Made by a program: the position numbers and the translations under genes. A stretch of DNA of 64,000 nt from Plecoglossus altivelis (lineage: Eukaryota > Chordata > Actinopteri > Osmeriformes > Plecoglossidae), in NCBI GenBank assembly GCA_036571765.1, contig BROE01000019.1, forward strand, positions 5,048,824 through 5,112,823. The letters run 5' to 3'. This document shows positions 50,308-61,474 of the stretch, one piece after another. The notes beneath the pieces were generated by a model that did not search any database, was not told the DNA's origin, and saw nothing but the letters and a program-made list of their open reading frames with translations. Numbering within the stretch: position 1 is the stretch's first letter; the number at the start of each line of letters is the position of its first letter.

Positions 50308-51946
50308 GTTGACAGTTCTTGTTCCTATTCTAAACCTGCCAAACAAGGAAATGTAAAGCACAGCAAATAAAAAATATGAATATAAAAGTCATTCTAAGAC
50401 GCTCACCATTTTTTGGTTTGACAGTAACATCGTGACAAGACACCCTGTTTGCTCCGCACACTTAAGAAACGAGTCTTTGACCTGATCAATCCTCTCATCC
50501 TCATTAACGGTCATAAAGTTACCAATAACTTAAACGATCACCATAATATAGGTATAGAATGTTTAAAGAATGAATACCTCGCAACAGATGTTCCTTTCCA
50601 GTCCTGGTCTGATCTCTTTCTTCCTCGTCTTCTTGCTCTAACTCAGTCCGGTCTCTCACTGTGCCAGGTAATCAACAGCTATGACCACACCTTCCCCGTG
50701 CGTGCGTAGGCTGACCTCTCAGGTAGTTCAAGAAGTCCAGCCATTAGACAGCTCGCGCTCTTTTTTTTCATGGATGAAATGCATTTCAGAGGACGTTATT
50801 GTTCTACGTGAGGAAATGATGGCAGATTTTCACAAAGGTTTCACTGAACTGAAGTCCCATTGTGTTTTTATACGGACATCGCAGGTGTTTTAGCTTCACT
50901 GGCTCGGATATCTGTGAATACTCTTTTGACATGGTTTATGATTCACGACTTGAAAGAAGAAGGCAATGTCACTCTAAACGAATTGATCATTGATAACAAT
51001 TGACTGATTAAATGGAATGCTGTGCATTATGCATTATGAACAGAACTCAAACTAAAATGTTGCCTTTTGGGTTCATTTGTCAGTAACACGGCATATAAAA
51101 AAGTCCAACTTAGTTTCTCATGGCATGGAAACAATGACACAGTTGTGTTCTGATCTAATCACAGTGTCAACTACTATGGAAAACACTCGAGCCAGTAAAT
51201 CAACTAGAATTGCACTTTATACTCTTCAAAACCATGGCTCTTGTGGTGACGCTACTATCTTCGCGACTCAGTTCAACAACCACAAAACTATTCTCAGCAG
51301 GTTGGACAGGGTTGATTCGATGTTATCAACACAATAAAGACATTTTAAAAAAAAATCTTACTGGCATAAGGGACTCCAACTTATCTTTTTGCCCACAGGA
51401 ACGTTTCCTGATGTGTTAATCGATAACCAGGGCAATCGTCATAGCCAATTTCTTCACAGTCACAAAGGCTGTTGAAAATGTCTGCAAACAAAACTGAGAC
51501 CACGGGCCTTTCTCGCACTAGTGAAACACTATCAATAGTTAACTTGACACACGCCTTGTTCTCTGGCAGAGCGAGGACATAAAAGCACAGAAACTCTTGA
51601 CAGGTCATTTGGATCGGGTTTAATTCGGTTGTTAAAGTGAGTCATCATTCATTTCGTTTTTAGAATAACACTTCCCTGCATTCAGATCCACTCCCCTTCC
51701 AATCCATATCAATCGGATGGTTGAAGAAAAAAGGCTGTTATCACCCCACAGCACCCTCCTGTGGTCCAAATGTATGACTAGGTGGAAAATCTACCATGAC
51801 CATTATCCAACCTATTACAAAGCCTTCATAGATTTACAATAATAGATATAGAAAAGTAGATTTCCTATTTTACCACTAGAAAGCCCAAAACATCTAATCA
51901 CAACACAAAAATAGATATATATCCTTGTTAGTTTTCATAAAAACTA
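50308..51946. other. Interval between TMPRSS2 start and ACAT1 3' end
   Basis: It should contain the TMPRSS2 promoter and any non-coding first exon (nearest to 50308). I see no TATA box or CpG island that fixes the start, and no additional gene. Short open frames near 50.45-50.9 and 51.1-51.6 kb have no recognisable product. Confidence 0.5.
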
Positions 51947-51952
51947 TTTATT
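51947..51952 (-). terminator. acat1: AATAAA polyadenylation signal of ACAT1
   Basis: On the minus strand an AATAAA lies about 250 nt after the ACAT1 stop codon (stop ends at 52200), a reasonable 3' UTR length. No competing gene lies between. Confidence 0.55.
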
Positions 51953-52199
51953 CACCTTTCAAATTCAAAAGTTCAACATTAACCATAAGGTATTTGCACA
52001 CAGGAGTGTCTCAAACATGGACATAATCCTATATGTTTGCGTACAGTCATCTAGCCAGTCACTTTGCAGGTACAGAGTTTGCTTCAGATAAATGACAAAG
52101 TGCTCGGAGTATTGTCATCTCAACCAAGTACATCCATCAAACAGACGTTCTGCAGGCTGCCCTGATAAGGAGGCAGGAGCAGGCGGAGTGAAAGGTTTC

Positions 52200-53198
52200 C
52201 TACAGTTTCTGGATTAGGATGGAGGAGGCTCCACCCCCACCATTGCAGATCCCAGCGAGGCCGTACTGGCCAGGCTTCAGGTGGTGCACCATGTGTCCCA
52301 CAATTCTTGTTCCTGACATCCTGTGGGGGGGGGGGGGGGGGAAATAAAGACAAGGTTGTCACGTTCATTCGAAACAGATGTGTGTCTCTTGTGTGTATTC
52401 TTAAGGCATGCATTTTACAATGCATACCGTCATCTCAGTTCTTCACCTATGAAGAGGGTTGTCAAACCCTACAGCTACCTATTATTAGTATTAAAACCTG
52501 TTTCACAGAGCAACATCAGTAGGTGGGTGGTCCATTCAGCTTACCCAATAGGGTGGCCAAGAGACACAGCCCCTCCGTTGACGTTGACCTTGGTGGGGTC
52601 AATGTCCAGCATCTTGATGTTGGCCAGGGCCACCACGCTGAAGGCCTCGTTGATCTCCCACATGGTGATGTCCTCCTTCTTAACGCCACCTGCTTCCAGG
52701 ACCTGGGGGGACCACACACATACACGCACGCACCTCATGAAGAATGACAGTGCCGTTAGCCTGTTAGCTCGGTGAGATACCGTGAGAGCTATTGCGGAAC
52801 AGAGTTGTTCTCTTGGAGGGGATCGTCAGTGAAACGGACCACGTTCTAACCTACCTTTGGTACAGCAAACGCAGGAGCAATAGGGAAGTCAATAGGGGCC
52901 ACGGCAGCATCAGCAAACGCTAGACATGGGGAAACAGAACAGCTACTAAGGCTCTACACTGTAAGCAAACAAAACAATCCTGCAACTAGAAAGCCCAGGT
53001 CAGTCTGACCCTGAATTCTGTTCATCAGTTTCACCTTGACGGTCGTGAAGAATTACGGTCAAACTTTATTTTGTGACCCTGGAAAAAAAGCCCCTTGTAC
53101 CAAGTGTCTATTCTTTACAAACATCCTGTGCAACAGCATTGTTGTAAACTCAGTCTGGGTTGTGTTGTGCATGTGTTTAAGCAGATATTGATGTATTT

Positions 53199-53272
<74 letters not shown>

Positions 53273-55823
53273 CTAAGAGCCTTACAGACGATCCTGGCCA
53301 GTGGAGTGACGTTTAGTCTCTTTACTGCGTCTGCAGTCATGAGTACCAGAGCAGCCGCACCGTCGTTCAGAGTGCTGGCATTGGCTGCGGTTACTGTGCC
53401 TGGAATGACAATGACCAGTCAGAATGAATCTACACACAAAGAAAGCCCTGAATTACATACATACATCAACTGAGGTTAACATCTCGTTTGTCGTGCCAAT
53501 TAGGGCCAGAGGACCTTTATTTGGGAGGTTCTCATGACTTAATATTCTCTTCAACATGCAAAGCACAAGCAATTTATGGATGTTCTACTCCATATTTACC
53601 ATTCTCTTTCTGGAACACAGGTCTCAGTTTAGGCACCTTGCTGAAGTCCACACGCCTCCACTCCTCATCCTCCGACACAACAACGTCCGGCTTGCCTGTT
53701 GGTAAAAAGTCCAGTGTGTGATACATCTCTCTGACCACAGTGATTCCAGCCAGGAAGGATAGAAGTGCGTTTACCTCTCTGGGGGATGCTGACAGGTACG
53801 ATCTCTCTGGCGAGCACGCCAGCCTCCCACGCTGCTTTGCTGCGGGTGTAGGAGCTGATGGCGTAGGCGTCCTGCTCTTCCCGGCTGATCTGGCTGTTCT
53901 TGGCAGTGTTTTCGGCACAGTTTCCCTACGACAAAAGAACGGTCAAGTACTGTAATGTTTGTAAATCTACAGAATAGACAGTATTGCATATATGTAAACG
54001 GTATATATAGGAGATGGACCCGTTCCTCCACCATAACACCACACATGAGAGAGAGTGCGCTACCATGTGGAACTTGTTGTAGACATCGGTGAGGCCGTCC
54101 TTCACAATGAGATCCTCCACCTTCAAGCCTCCGTAAGACGGGGTTTCTCTCCCCATCACGTAAGGGACGTTTGACATGCTCTCCATACCTCCAGCCACCA
54201 TCACGTCCTGATGCGCAGGATACAGCACAGATCCAGTTAGTCAAACTAATTCATCATCCTATATCACACACACATTTACATTCGATAAAATCAGGGGTAT
54301 TAGAAACCAAAATGGTTATGCAATTGGCCAGTTTAGAATCTGTTTACCAAAACCATAATCTGATCAATCTTCCTGTATCTGATCACTGAACTAAATGTGT
54401 ATTTATGCGTCACCTGGTGGCCACACATGAGACTCTGAGCAGCCAGCATGACAGACTTCATCCCTGAGGCACAGACTTTGTTGATGGTTGTTGCTGGAGT
54501 GGAGAGAGTTAACCCTGAAAGGCCAAATGGTGTACAGGACAGGTTACAGTTTGGGTTACACAGAGCAAGTGTTAGCGATCGTCTGCGTGTGAGCGTGTGG
54601 AAGCTTGCATGATTTCTCTGATTGTTACCTGCTCCCAGTAAGGCTTGTCTGGTGGGGGCTTGTCCCTCCCCTGCCTGCAATACGTTGCCCATGTATACTT
54701 CCTTCACCTCCTCTGCTGGTATACCTAACCACAGACAGCATCCCATCACGTCCCTGCACATGCCCAACCTCACCAAGCATGAAGAAATAGTCATGCTTCC
54801 TTTGCTTCAGTTCCATTCCTACCTGCTTTTTCGACAGCTCCTTTGATGGCAATGGAGCCCAGCTTGGTGGCAGGTAGAGCTGACAGGCTCCCTCTGAAGG
54901 ACCCCATTGGGGTGCGGACCGCACTAACCACAAATACTTCCTGGGATGGAGCACCAAGGTTTGTACACAATTGATTTGCTGTTGTTACGGCAACCACCAG
55001 TTCAACAAAACAATGGGACTTTATGATTTATTTCTGTAGTAGGCTTACATTTAGTGAAGGGCGAGATGAATAGGTCCTGGAAAGGTACTTTTGTGTCTGT
55101 AAGAGCAGAGGGTATTAGACTGTTTGATAACAAAACAACATGCTCAAGCTGTGCTCGAAACATGCTAAACCAAGATAGCTAGGCCATTCCAAGAAATGAG
55201 GGAATTCTGTGTCTCATTAACATATTTGTTAGGGAGTTTTGACTTATTAAATTGAACTCACGTGCATTACACGTTCTTACATTTCACTAAAGATAGTTGT
55301 AATGTGACAGGTTTGGCATACACAACATGAATAGACACATTGCTTTTCAGTAAGACCATTTCAAAATTTGAGATCGCATATGATCATGTTTCCAGACAGT
55401 TTAGGATGCCCTTAATATGATAAAAAATCAATATAGCAATTGTGATCAACTAAAAATCTCAATAGTCCCTGTTAAGTGGAATCTAGCTAGTTACAGTATG
55501 AAGCTAGCTAAATGTTAGCTGTTTGCAATGCGATGTTTGATCAAATCTTAGATTATCAAACTAACTGTCAAATCTACTCAACTCTACGTCGTAGGGTCAA
55601 GGCAATACAATTATGTCGACTATCTCTCCACAATGGGTTTTGTCAGTCAAAGTCAAAACAATGAACAAGATCTACGCAGCCTACTTAGCATGTTGCTGGT
55701 AAAGTATCGTTGATCAGACCAATGCATCCTTCCCTCTAAACTGACCACAATTAGATCCCCACATGCACTTACCAGCTGTTTGCAAAACTGAGTCCGCATG
55801 GTTAAAAGTCCACTTGATGACAT
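52200..55823 (-). CDS. acat1: ACAT1, mitochondrial acetyl-CoA acetyltransferase (acetoacetyl-CoA thiolase)
   Basis: Interconverts two acetyl-CoA and acetoacetyl-CoA and thiolytically cleaves 2-methylacetoacetyl-CoA; works in ketone-body and isoleucine metabolism in the mitochondrial matrix. Exons: 55773-55823, 55049-55096, 54823-54940, 54629-54724, 54414-54514, 54064-54207, 53775-53925, 53600-53695, 53286-53399, 52855-52919, 52545-52702 and 52200-52320; total 1263 nt, 420 aa, no stop. The first 33 residues, with Arg/Lys and Ser and few acids, look like a mitochondrial presequence. Thiolase landmarks are intact: nucleophile Cys119 (NKVCASGM), NEAF (346-349), His378 (GGAVSLGHPIG) and Cys406 (CNGGGGAS). 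YMGNVLQAGEGQAPTRQA and MVAGGMESMSNVPYVM also match ACAT1 rather than cytosolic ACAT2, as does the presequence. The last acceptor sits behind a 17-base homopolymer and one donor sits beside a long CA repeat. Confidence 0.96.
52325..52341. repeat. (G)17 homopolymer beside an ACAT1 splice acceptor
   Basis: On the ACAT1 strand it is (C)17 followed by ACAG and the last exon, so it serves as the polypyrimidine tract. Confidence 0.93.
53201..53271. repeat. (GT)n microsatellite in ACAT1 intron 9
   Basis: About 70 bp of GT with a single GC interruption; (CA)n in the ACAT1 sense, starting about 15 nt after the donor. Confidence 0.93.
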
Positions 55824-55990
55824 AATATTTGACCGAAAAACGAGTCCTAATCGCAGGAGCTGTTTCACCTTCAACAGTTCAGAGGGCCAAACCAACCAAC
55901 CAATCAAATAAGAGGTGTCTCCTCTACGTAACTTGCTACGTGTTGTGGTCCTTGTAGTTCAGTCGTCTCTCGCGACTTCCACCTATCACC
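55824..55990 (-). promoter_or_regulatory. acat1: Probable ACAT1 promoter region
   Basis: The DNA directly upstream of the ACAT1 start codon. A CCAAT pentamer (55900-55904 on the plus strand, so inverted relative to the gene) lies about 77 bp before the ATG, a typical NF-Y arrangement for TATA-less promoters. No TATA box is evident. Confidence 0.35.
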
Positions 55991-56652
55991 CTCAAATGTC
56001 ATATTGCTTCTCATAGGAAGTCCAATATACCACTCCTTTTTCATGCATGAACGAAATTATTGTCGTTATTTTATTTTATCTCCAAAGACATTCATTTCAT
56101 ATGATATCTAGACACAATATCAACCTTCTGGACACTGGCCCTTCATTTAATACTATATAGGGACACATGACACTGGCTATTCATTTGTGAAGAACTCTAT
56201 TATTGTTCCTTATTGCTATGAAAGCAACAAGTCAATGCTGTCAGTTTCCAAAAACATGTTCAATGCCAAATCAAAGTATTTACTACATATATGTAAGTTG
56301 CAGGTGTCGGAAACACTCAAGTTGAGCATTTAAGAGGACTGGACATAGAATACAGGAATGAAATGCAGTTAAATAGTATCTCAATCTCATTATTTGAGGT
56401 TTTAGTCTCATAAGAAACGTCAGGGGGCAGACTGTCAACATTATTGCAAGCACAGAAAAAAGACGCTGCAATTATGATAATATATAGCTTTTGTTTAATA
56501 TTTAGATAGAGGTCCTATAAATGGAGCCCCCATCCAGTCTTAAGATTCATTAATGTAATGAGAATCAATTGAATGAATTAAATCATAGCTGCTCCGGTCA
56601 AAAACTTGGCGTATACTGTGTTAGTGGTCCATGGGTTGAGCGTGCTGATATC
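55991..56652. other. Interval between ACAT1 promoter and the MMP 3' end
   Basis: AT-rich sequence that must include the 3' UTR of the metalloproteinase ending at 56653. No gene or clear repeat is seen. Confidence 0.5.
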
Positions 56653-59600
56653 CTAGTAGCAGTTCAGCCACCCGTAGTTCAGCAGAACCCGGACTATTCT
56701 CCTCGTTGGGTAATAGTATTCTGTTTGCCTGGCACCATCTGAGAAGTACAAGTAGCCTGAGGGAACACAGGTTGACACAAGTTCAGACAGTGGTACACTG
56801 GTAAATTGTTTTGCCCAGTGTACCCTATAGAGTTTGTGTTGTTGATAATTGAGGATGACTAATTCTAGAACGTGGAGGCCAACGTTGTCACTTACCATAG
56901 TTTTCGAAAGCAGCATCGACCTTGCTGCCAATGCCAGGGAAGTCACGGCGGATGTATCTAGGGTACCCACGGTCCATTTTGCCCCTCCTTTCATTGAAAC
57001 TGTGGCAACAACATTGTATATTTATCTCACTGCAGTCTGGCACAACTCAATTGTTGGCCAAAGTCAACTCAGAACTCCTTGTTTATCTGCAAAAAGCCCC
57101 TCAATTATCACTAACCTCCAATATCTTCCGCCTACAAACAGGAGTGTTCTTCCAGTGCTCGCCACATGGACGGCAGCGTCTATCTTTCTCACCGATGAGG
57201 GAAAGCCAAAGTTGGACAGAGATTTTGGATAGCCTGGGAGCATGGTGTTCCCTCTGACGCCCCAGTAATGATCTCCTAGGAAATGACATGGTTCAAAGAA
57301 GATGAGAATCTCTGCGTGTCCGTGTCTAACTACACGCAAGCAGTGCCTAACATACTGTCGTGTTGTACCTTCAAAGAGGTAGGCGATGTTTCTTTTCTTG
57401 TATTCGTATGCAGCATCGATGGAGTTGATTTGTGGCCAAATGGATTTCACAGGCCGGGACATTACGCCACTTGAGTGACCATTCCTTTTCCAGAAATACC
57501 TTTCGAACAGAAATATCGTTTCAGGGTGGCAACACGTTTTGGGGATATTTAAAAATCAAGGACAATCCAGTTTATTATGGGGAAATGTATGTGATCATTT
57601 CTGTGAAGACTTAAATGGTTCGAATTCTGTCAAGAGAACGAATTGTCTCTCTATTCAGTGACCGTTTAGGATAATAGACAACACAGTCTGTGACTTACTT
57701 GTTCTTGAAGAAGTAAAGCTCATTTTGAATAGAAGTTACAGCGTCAAAGACAAGATTCCTGTCACATCTCACAGGAGGTTCTGGTCTGGGCTCAGGGTTT
57801 GGCTTGGGTTCAGGTTTGGGTTGCGGTTTGGGTTCAGGTTTGGGTTGCGGTTTGGGTTGCGGTCTGGGATCTGGTTGAGATGGTTTTCGAACACCTAAGT
57901 AAGGGACACAGCACAAGATTGAGGTTATCTATCATCGCTGTTCATGCTCTGAACAGTCATGATACAAGTGTCATCATATGAAATGTAAACGTCATGACTG
58001 AGTAACAAAGCCATCAGCCATGGCTGAACGGAAGTGAATTCTCCGCAAAGTATTTTGACTTCCAGCACAGGAGACTTACCATACAAAGCCTGCACTCCAC
58101 GTGTGTCATCAGCAGGTAGCTTGTAACCTTGAGTTCTCACATATTGATAGGTGGGGAACATCAGGGCTGAGCGGTCACGTGAGTGGTCGAGTCCCAGAGC
58201 ATGGCCAAACTCATGAGCAGCCACTAAGAGCAGGTTGATCCCTGCACATTGAGAAACATAAGGTCTAAACCATGTGTCTTGGATGAATTGATGTAGACAA
58301 GCATGGAAGTAGACCACTGCTACAGCAATTCAGATTTACCAACCTCTGTCACTCAGAGACCAGGTCTCATCCTCATCAAAGTGTGTGTCTCCCCCTTCAC
58401 CTTCTCCTGGGGAACTGGCATGGGCAAGAACTCCACCCGGCCCATCAAATGGAGAAAAGTCACCGTGGTCTGGATATGAGCATAAAACAGTTGTTTTTGT
58501 TACCGATTTTGATTACTGGAACATAATAGTACTCCACTAAAAGACTCAGTTCCACTCCATTAAAAGGCTCAGTTCTTTGCACATGCACAGCATTCCTCTT
58601 TACACATGTACAGCACTCTTTGCACATGTACAGTATTCATCTGAAGAATTTGTATAGTTTGTACAGTTTTCTTTTTTAGTTTCTGTATAGGAAAAAAAAT
58701 TATATATATTTTACTTATGCCTGTATTTATGTAGCACCGTGGTTCTGCGAGGCACGACATTTCGTTCCACTGTATGCCCCCGCATGTGGCGGAATGACAA
58801 TAAAGCTCAACTTGAACTTGTAGATTAACGCTACAGAATAGATAGTGTATATGTACACAGGATATATAGGAGATGAGGAGAACTCACTCCTGGCTTTGAA
58901 CAGGATCATAATGTCTGCTGTGCCGCTGTACGTCTGTGTAAAGTCCAGGGGGATGACATCGCTGTAGAGCTTGAAAGCTGAAGCAATGATTGAATCCACC
59001 TGATATCTGCTCAGGTCTGATGTGTACTCAGTTATCCTAAGGGAAAAGACATTACTTTAAGTACATACAACATCTTCAATTACTTTGATTTCAAATTCTT
59101 TTATTTTTTGCTACTTTTCACAGACACAATCAATAATCAGTATCTGTCTTTGTCTACCTGTAGGTAATGACACTCTTTTCCCAGCGAGGTTTTCCCCAGA
59201 AGTGTCCATATCTGGCCAGATCTGTGACACCACAGCGGGGTTTGGACATCACTTCCAGGGTATTTGTGTCAAGCTTTCCAGTCACCTCCAGACCAAAGAA
59301 CTCCTGCATGCTCTCCAAACTCGTGTCAAAGGAACCCACTGTGATCTGTCTGGCTTTTGAGTCAGAGGGCCCAGGAATGGAATAGAACTGGGATAGATAA
59401 AGCTGGAAAAGATGCAGCAAATTGTAAACGTTGAAAAGAAATTGGACCTGAGCATGAAGTTTACGCTGCCGTCTGAAGAAACAGTTATACACTTTTGGAA
59501 ATGTGCTTCCACTCATCCACACTAGTGGCATAGCACTCGACAGCTTATTTAAACCTGGTGAAAGTTGATTAAAAAACTGTACCTAATCATAAGACATACA

Positions 59601-59779
59601 ATTTGTGAAATGCGGGAATAGGAAAAAAGTAGGCAAGGAAAAAGTAGAAAGTATAGTATAAATATATGTTTTACCTCTGCTCTGGACTGGTCATCTGGGC
59701 TGTGAGTAGTGGTGGGGGCACCTTCACACAGTGTTAAAACCACCACACATATTAACACAGTAACCACTGCATGCTCCAT
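56653..59779 (-). CDS. Secreted matrix metalloproteinase with proline-rich hinge and hemopexin domain
   Basis: Zinc endopeptidase of extracellular matrix, secreted as a zymogen. Exons: 59675-59779, 59158-59402, 58888-59036, 58344-58469, 58080-58241, 57699-57894, 57369-57499, 57116-57275, 56896-56987 and 56653-56756; 1470 nt, 489 aa, in frame throughout. This is the ten-exon plan of the collagenase/stromelysin cluster. Order: signal peptide (1-20), propeptide with cysteine switch PRCGVTD (90-96; Cys92 holds the zinc), catalytic domain with HEFGHALGLDH (218-228) and the Met-turn ALMFP, hinge (264-304) of repeated Pro-Lys-Pro units, four-bladed hemopexin domain between Cys306 and Cys488. No furin site, fibronectin repeats or GPI tail. 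The start MEH... gives a good signal peptide; an in-frame ATG nine codons upstream (59806) is less likely. Its QALYG and hinge differ from the MMP13-like neighbour. Candidate identities include MMP20-like or the fish-specific mmp30; I cannot decide. Confidence 0.9.
58571..58822 (+). mobile_element. Probable 3' end of a non-LTR retroelement in MMP intron 3
   Basis: After two or three imperfect copies of a CTTTRCACATGTACAG unit and an AT-rich stretch there is a block ending GGAATGACAATAAAG and a short tail of repeated AACTTG. An AATAAA next to a short tandem tail, and a block that I recall as recurrent in fish genomes, point to the 3' end of a truncated LINE or SINE in the antisense direction to the host gene. 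No coding part and no clear target-site duplication are seen. Confidence 0.5.
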
Positions 59780-59842
59780 AATTACAACCTTCTCCTGTTG
59801 CAGCAAAGAAGGTCTGGTTGCCTCTCACCCTCTCACAGCCTC

Positions 59843-59850
59843 CTTATATA
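59843..59850 (-). promoter_or_regulatory. TATA box of the metalloproteinase
   Basis: On the minus strand this reads TATATAAG, 64 bp before the ATG at 59779. Transcription would start about 59812-59820, leaving a 5' UTR of about 35-40 nt. TATA-driven, short 5' UTRs are usual for the inducible MMP cluster genes. I did not find a convincing AP-1 site just upstream. Confidence 0.6.
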
Positions 59851-61238
59851 ACCCAACTCTTTGGAATGACAGACGTGGGGGTGTAGATGTATGTCGGCTG
59901 ATTACCTCAAATTACCCATATCCCCTCTGTGGGTCCAACCTGTACTCCTTTTTGGATTGGATAATAAGGTGCATTCCAGTAACTGTCTGAACAGGCCCTA
60001 CTTACGGTAATGATGAATCCGTTTCGTAACATGACGTGTGTGACGGAGAGGGGAGGAAGTCCAAGAAAGAAAAGCTTTGACACCACTGTGCTCTGTGACG
60101 TGTTGGTGATGTGGTGATTTTCTACTTGAGAACATTTAAGGCAAAAACAAGCATAAAAACATGCAGGACAGGGACTTCTGTGCAGAGCTCATCCCCCCTG
60201 CCAATAAAAGATTAATATTGATCCACTCTCAACCATACACTCTGTCAGCAGCAGATGGAGTCCTTGATCCTGATAAGAGTTGAAACGTTGAACAATTTAC
60301 AAAACTGAACACCAAAAGGTGTGAATAGGGTTTGTACAATAATGTTAACATTATGTGATGCCCTTTCCAAATTCCATGACCAAACAGTTCATTTCACAGT
60401 GAAATCAAGGTACAAAACGATGAATGGTGTTCGGTAATGTGTACCAGTTTATTATTTGGTCAGTGGAACAATTTACCCGAACTGCTGAAAAGCGTTGTCA
60501 AACTGTTCATCGTGATTCTGAGAAAAATTACTCTGTATATGGCTTTAACTTGTTCTGCAAGGACCACTAGTTTCTGAGTTTAAGTTTTAATGTGGGAAAA
60601 CCAAGAGCTACATTTAACTATCGGAGTAGATGTCATCCACTCCCTCTGTACATCGTTTCATACACAAAATGTTTTGAGGGGTAAGAGTGACGCACAGAGT
60701 GGCCTGCAGAACATAACTCAGTCAGGTCCATAACACGGATATGTGTCTATATATGGTCATATAGGGTGTTGTACATTCTGTACAGTTAACTGTATGATGA
60801 GGGCTGTTAATATGAATTGGAAAAATTTACAGTTTGGTTGTACTTCATGCAGCACCTCGCAAAGTTACAACAGCCCATGGTGGTCAGTTTTGTATTTAAG
60901 TCTAGCTTGGCTATAACGTGAAGTTTACATTATGGGTGGAATAGCTGGATGTAACCACTCATGACTGAGTGCTTACAGTGAAAATAATGAACTGTCTCTT
61001 AGTGAACCGAGCTTATAGACCAAAAGAATTGCAAACCGAGTACATAAAGGTGTACTTTGCCAAATACATTTTTTCCCTCTATTTGGTTCCTAAATGTTTC
61101 ATTAAATTGACCACTATTACCTGTAAATGCTATGTTTTACTGGTATTTACTTATTTACTCAGCAAGGATATATACCATATAACATAACATCATGAGGAAA
61201 GAGACGAAATACAGAAGTAGCATTATTTGATGCTTTAC
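59851..61238. other. Intergenic DNA between the two metalloproteinase genes
   Basis: About 1.4 kb. The right part must contain the 3' UTR of the MMP13-like gene. No other gene, no clear repeat and no long open frame with recognisable product is seen. Confidence 0.55.
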
Positions 61239-61244
61239 TTTAAT
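61239..61244 (-). terminator. mmp13: ATTAAA polyadenylation signal of the MMP13-like gene
   Basis: On the minus strand an ATTAAA, the commonest variant signal, lies about 230 nt after the stop codon. No AATAAA was seen closer. Confidence 0.4.
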
Positions 61245-61474
61245 AGAAAGTCTTCACATGCATATTCAGACAAATATTCAATAACACTGTCAGGGCTACA
61301 ATCCAAACTGAGTCACAAGTTGTTATAATTTACATACATTAAATACTGATTAAAATAAATTAAATGTTTTCACAACAGAAATTTGTAAAAGTAACAGATG
61401 TTATTGTAAAAGCAACATACATTGTGGTTTTTATGCCCATACATGGCCACTGTTGGTCATTAGAGGTAATTGAT

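Noticed and set aside
56849..57257. Plus-strand open frames of more than 100 codons
   Set aside because: They are antisense shadows of the hemopexin exons of the metalloproteinase.
59777..59806. Upstream in-frame ATG (59806) as MMP start
   Set aside because: It would put ten extra residues including charged ones before the signal peptide and lies almost at the predicted transcription start; the ATG at 59779 is preferred.
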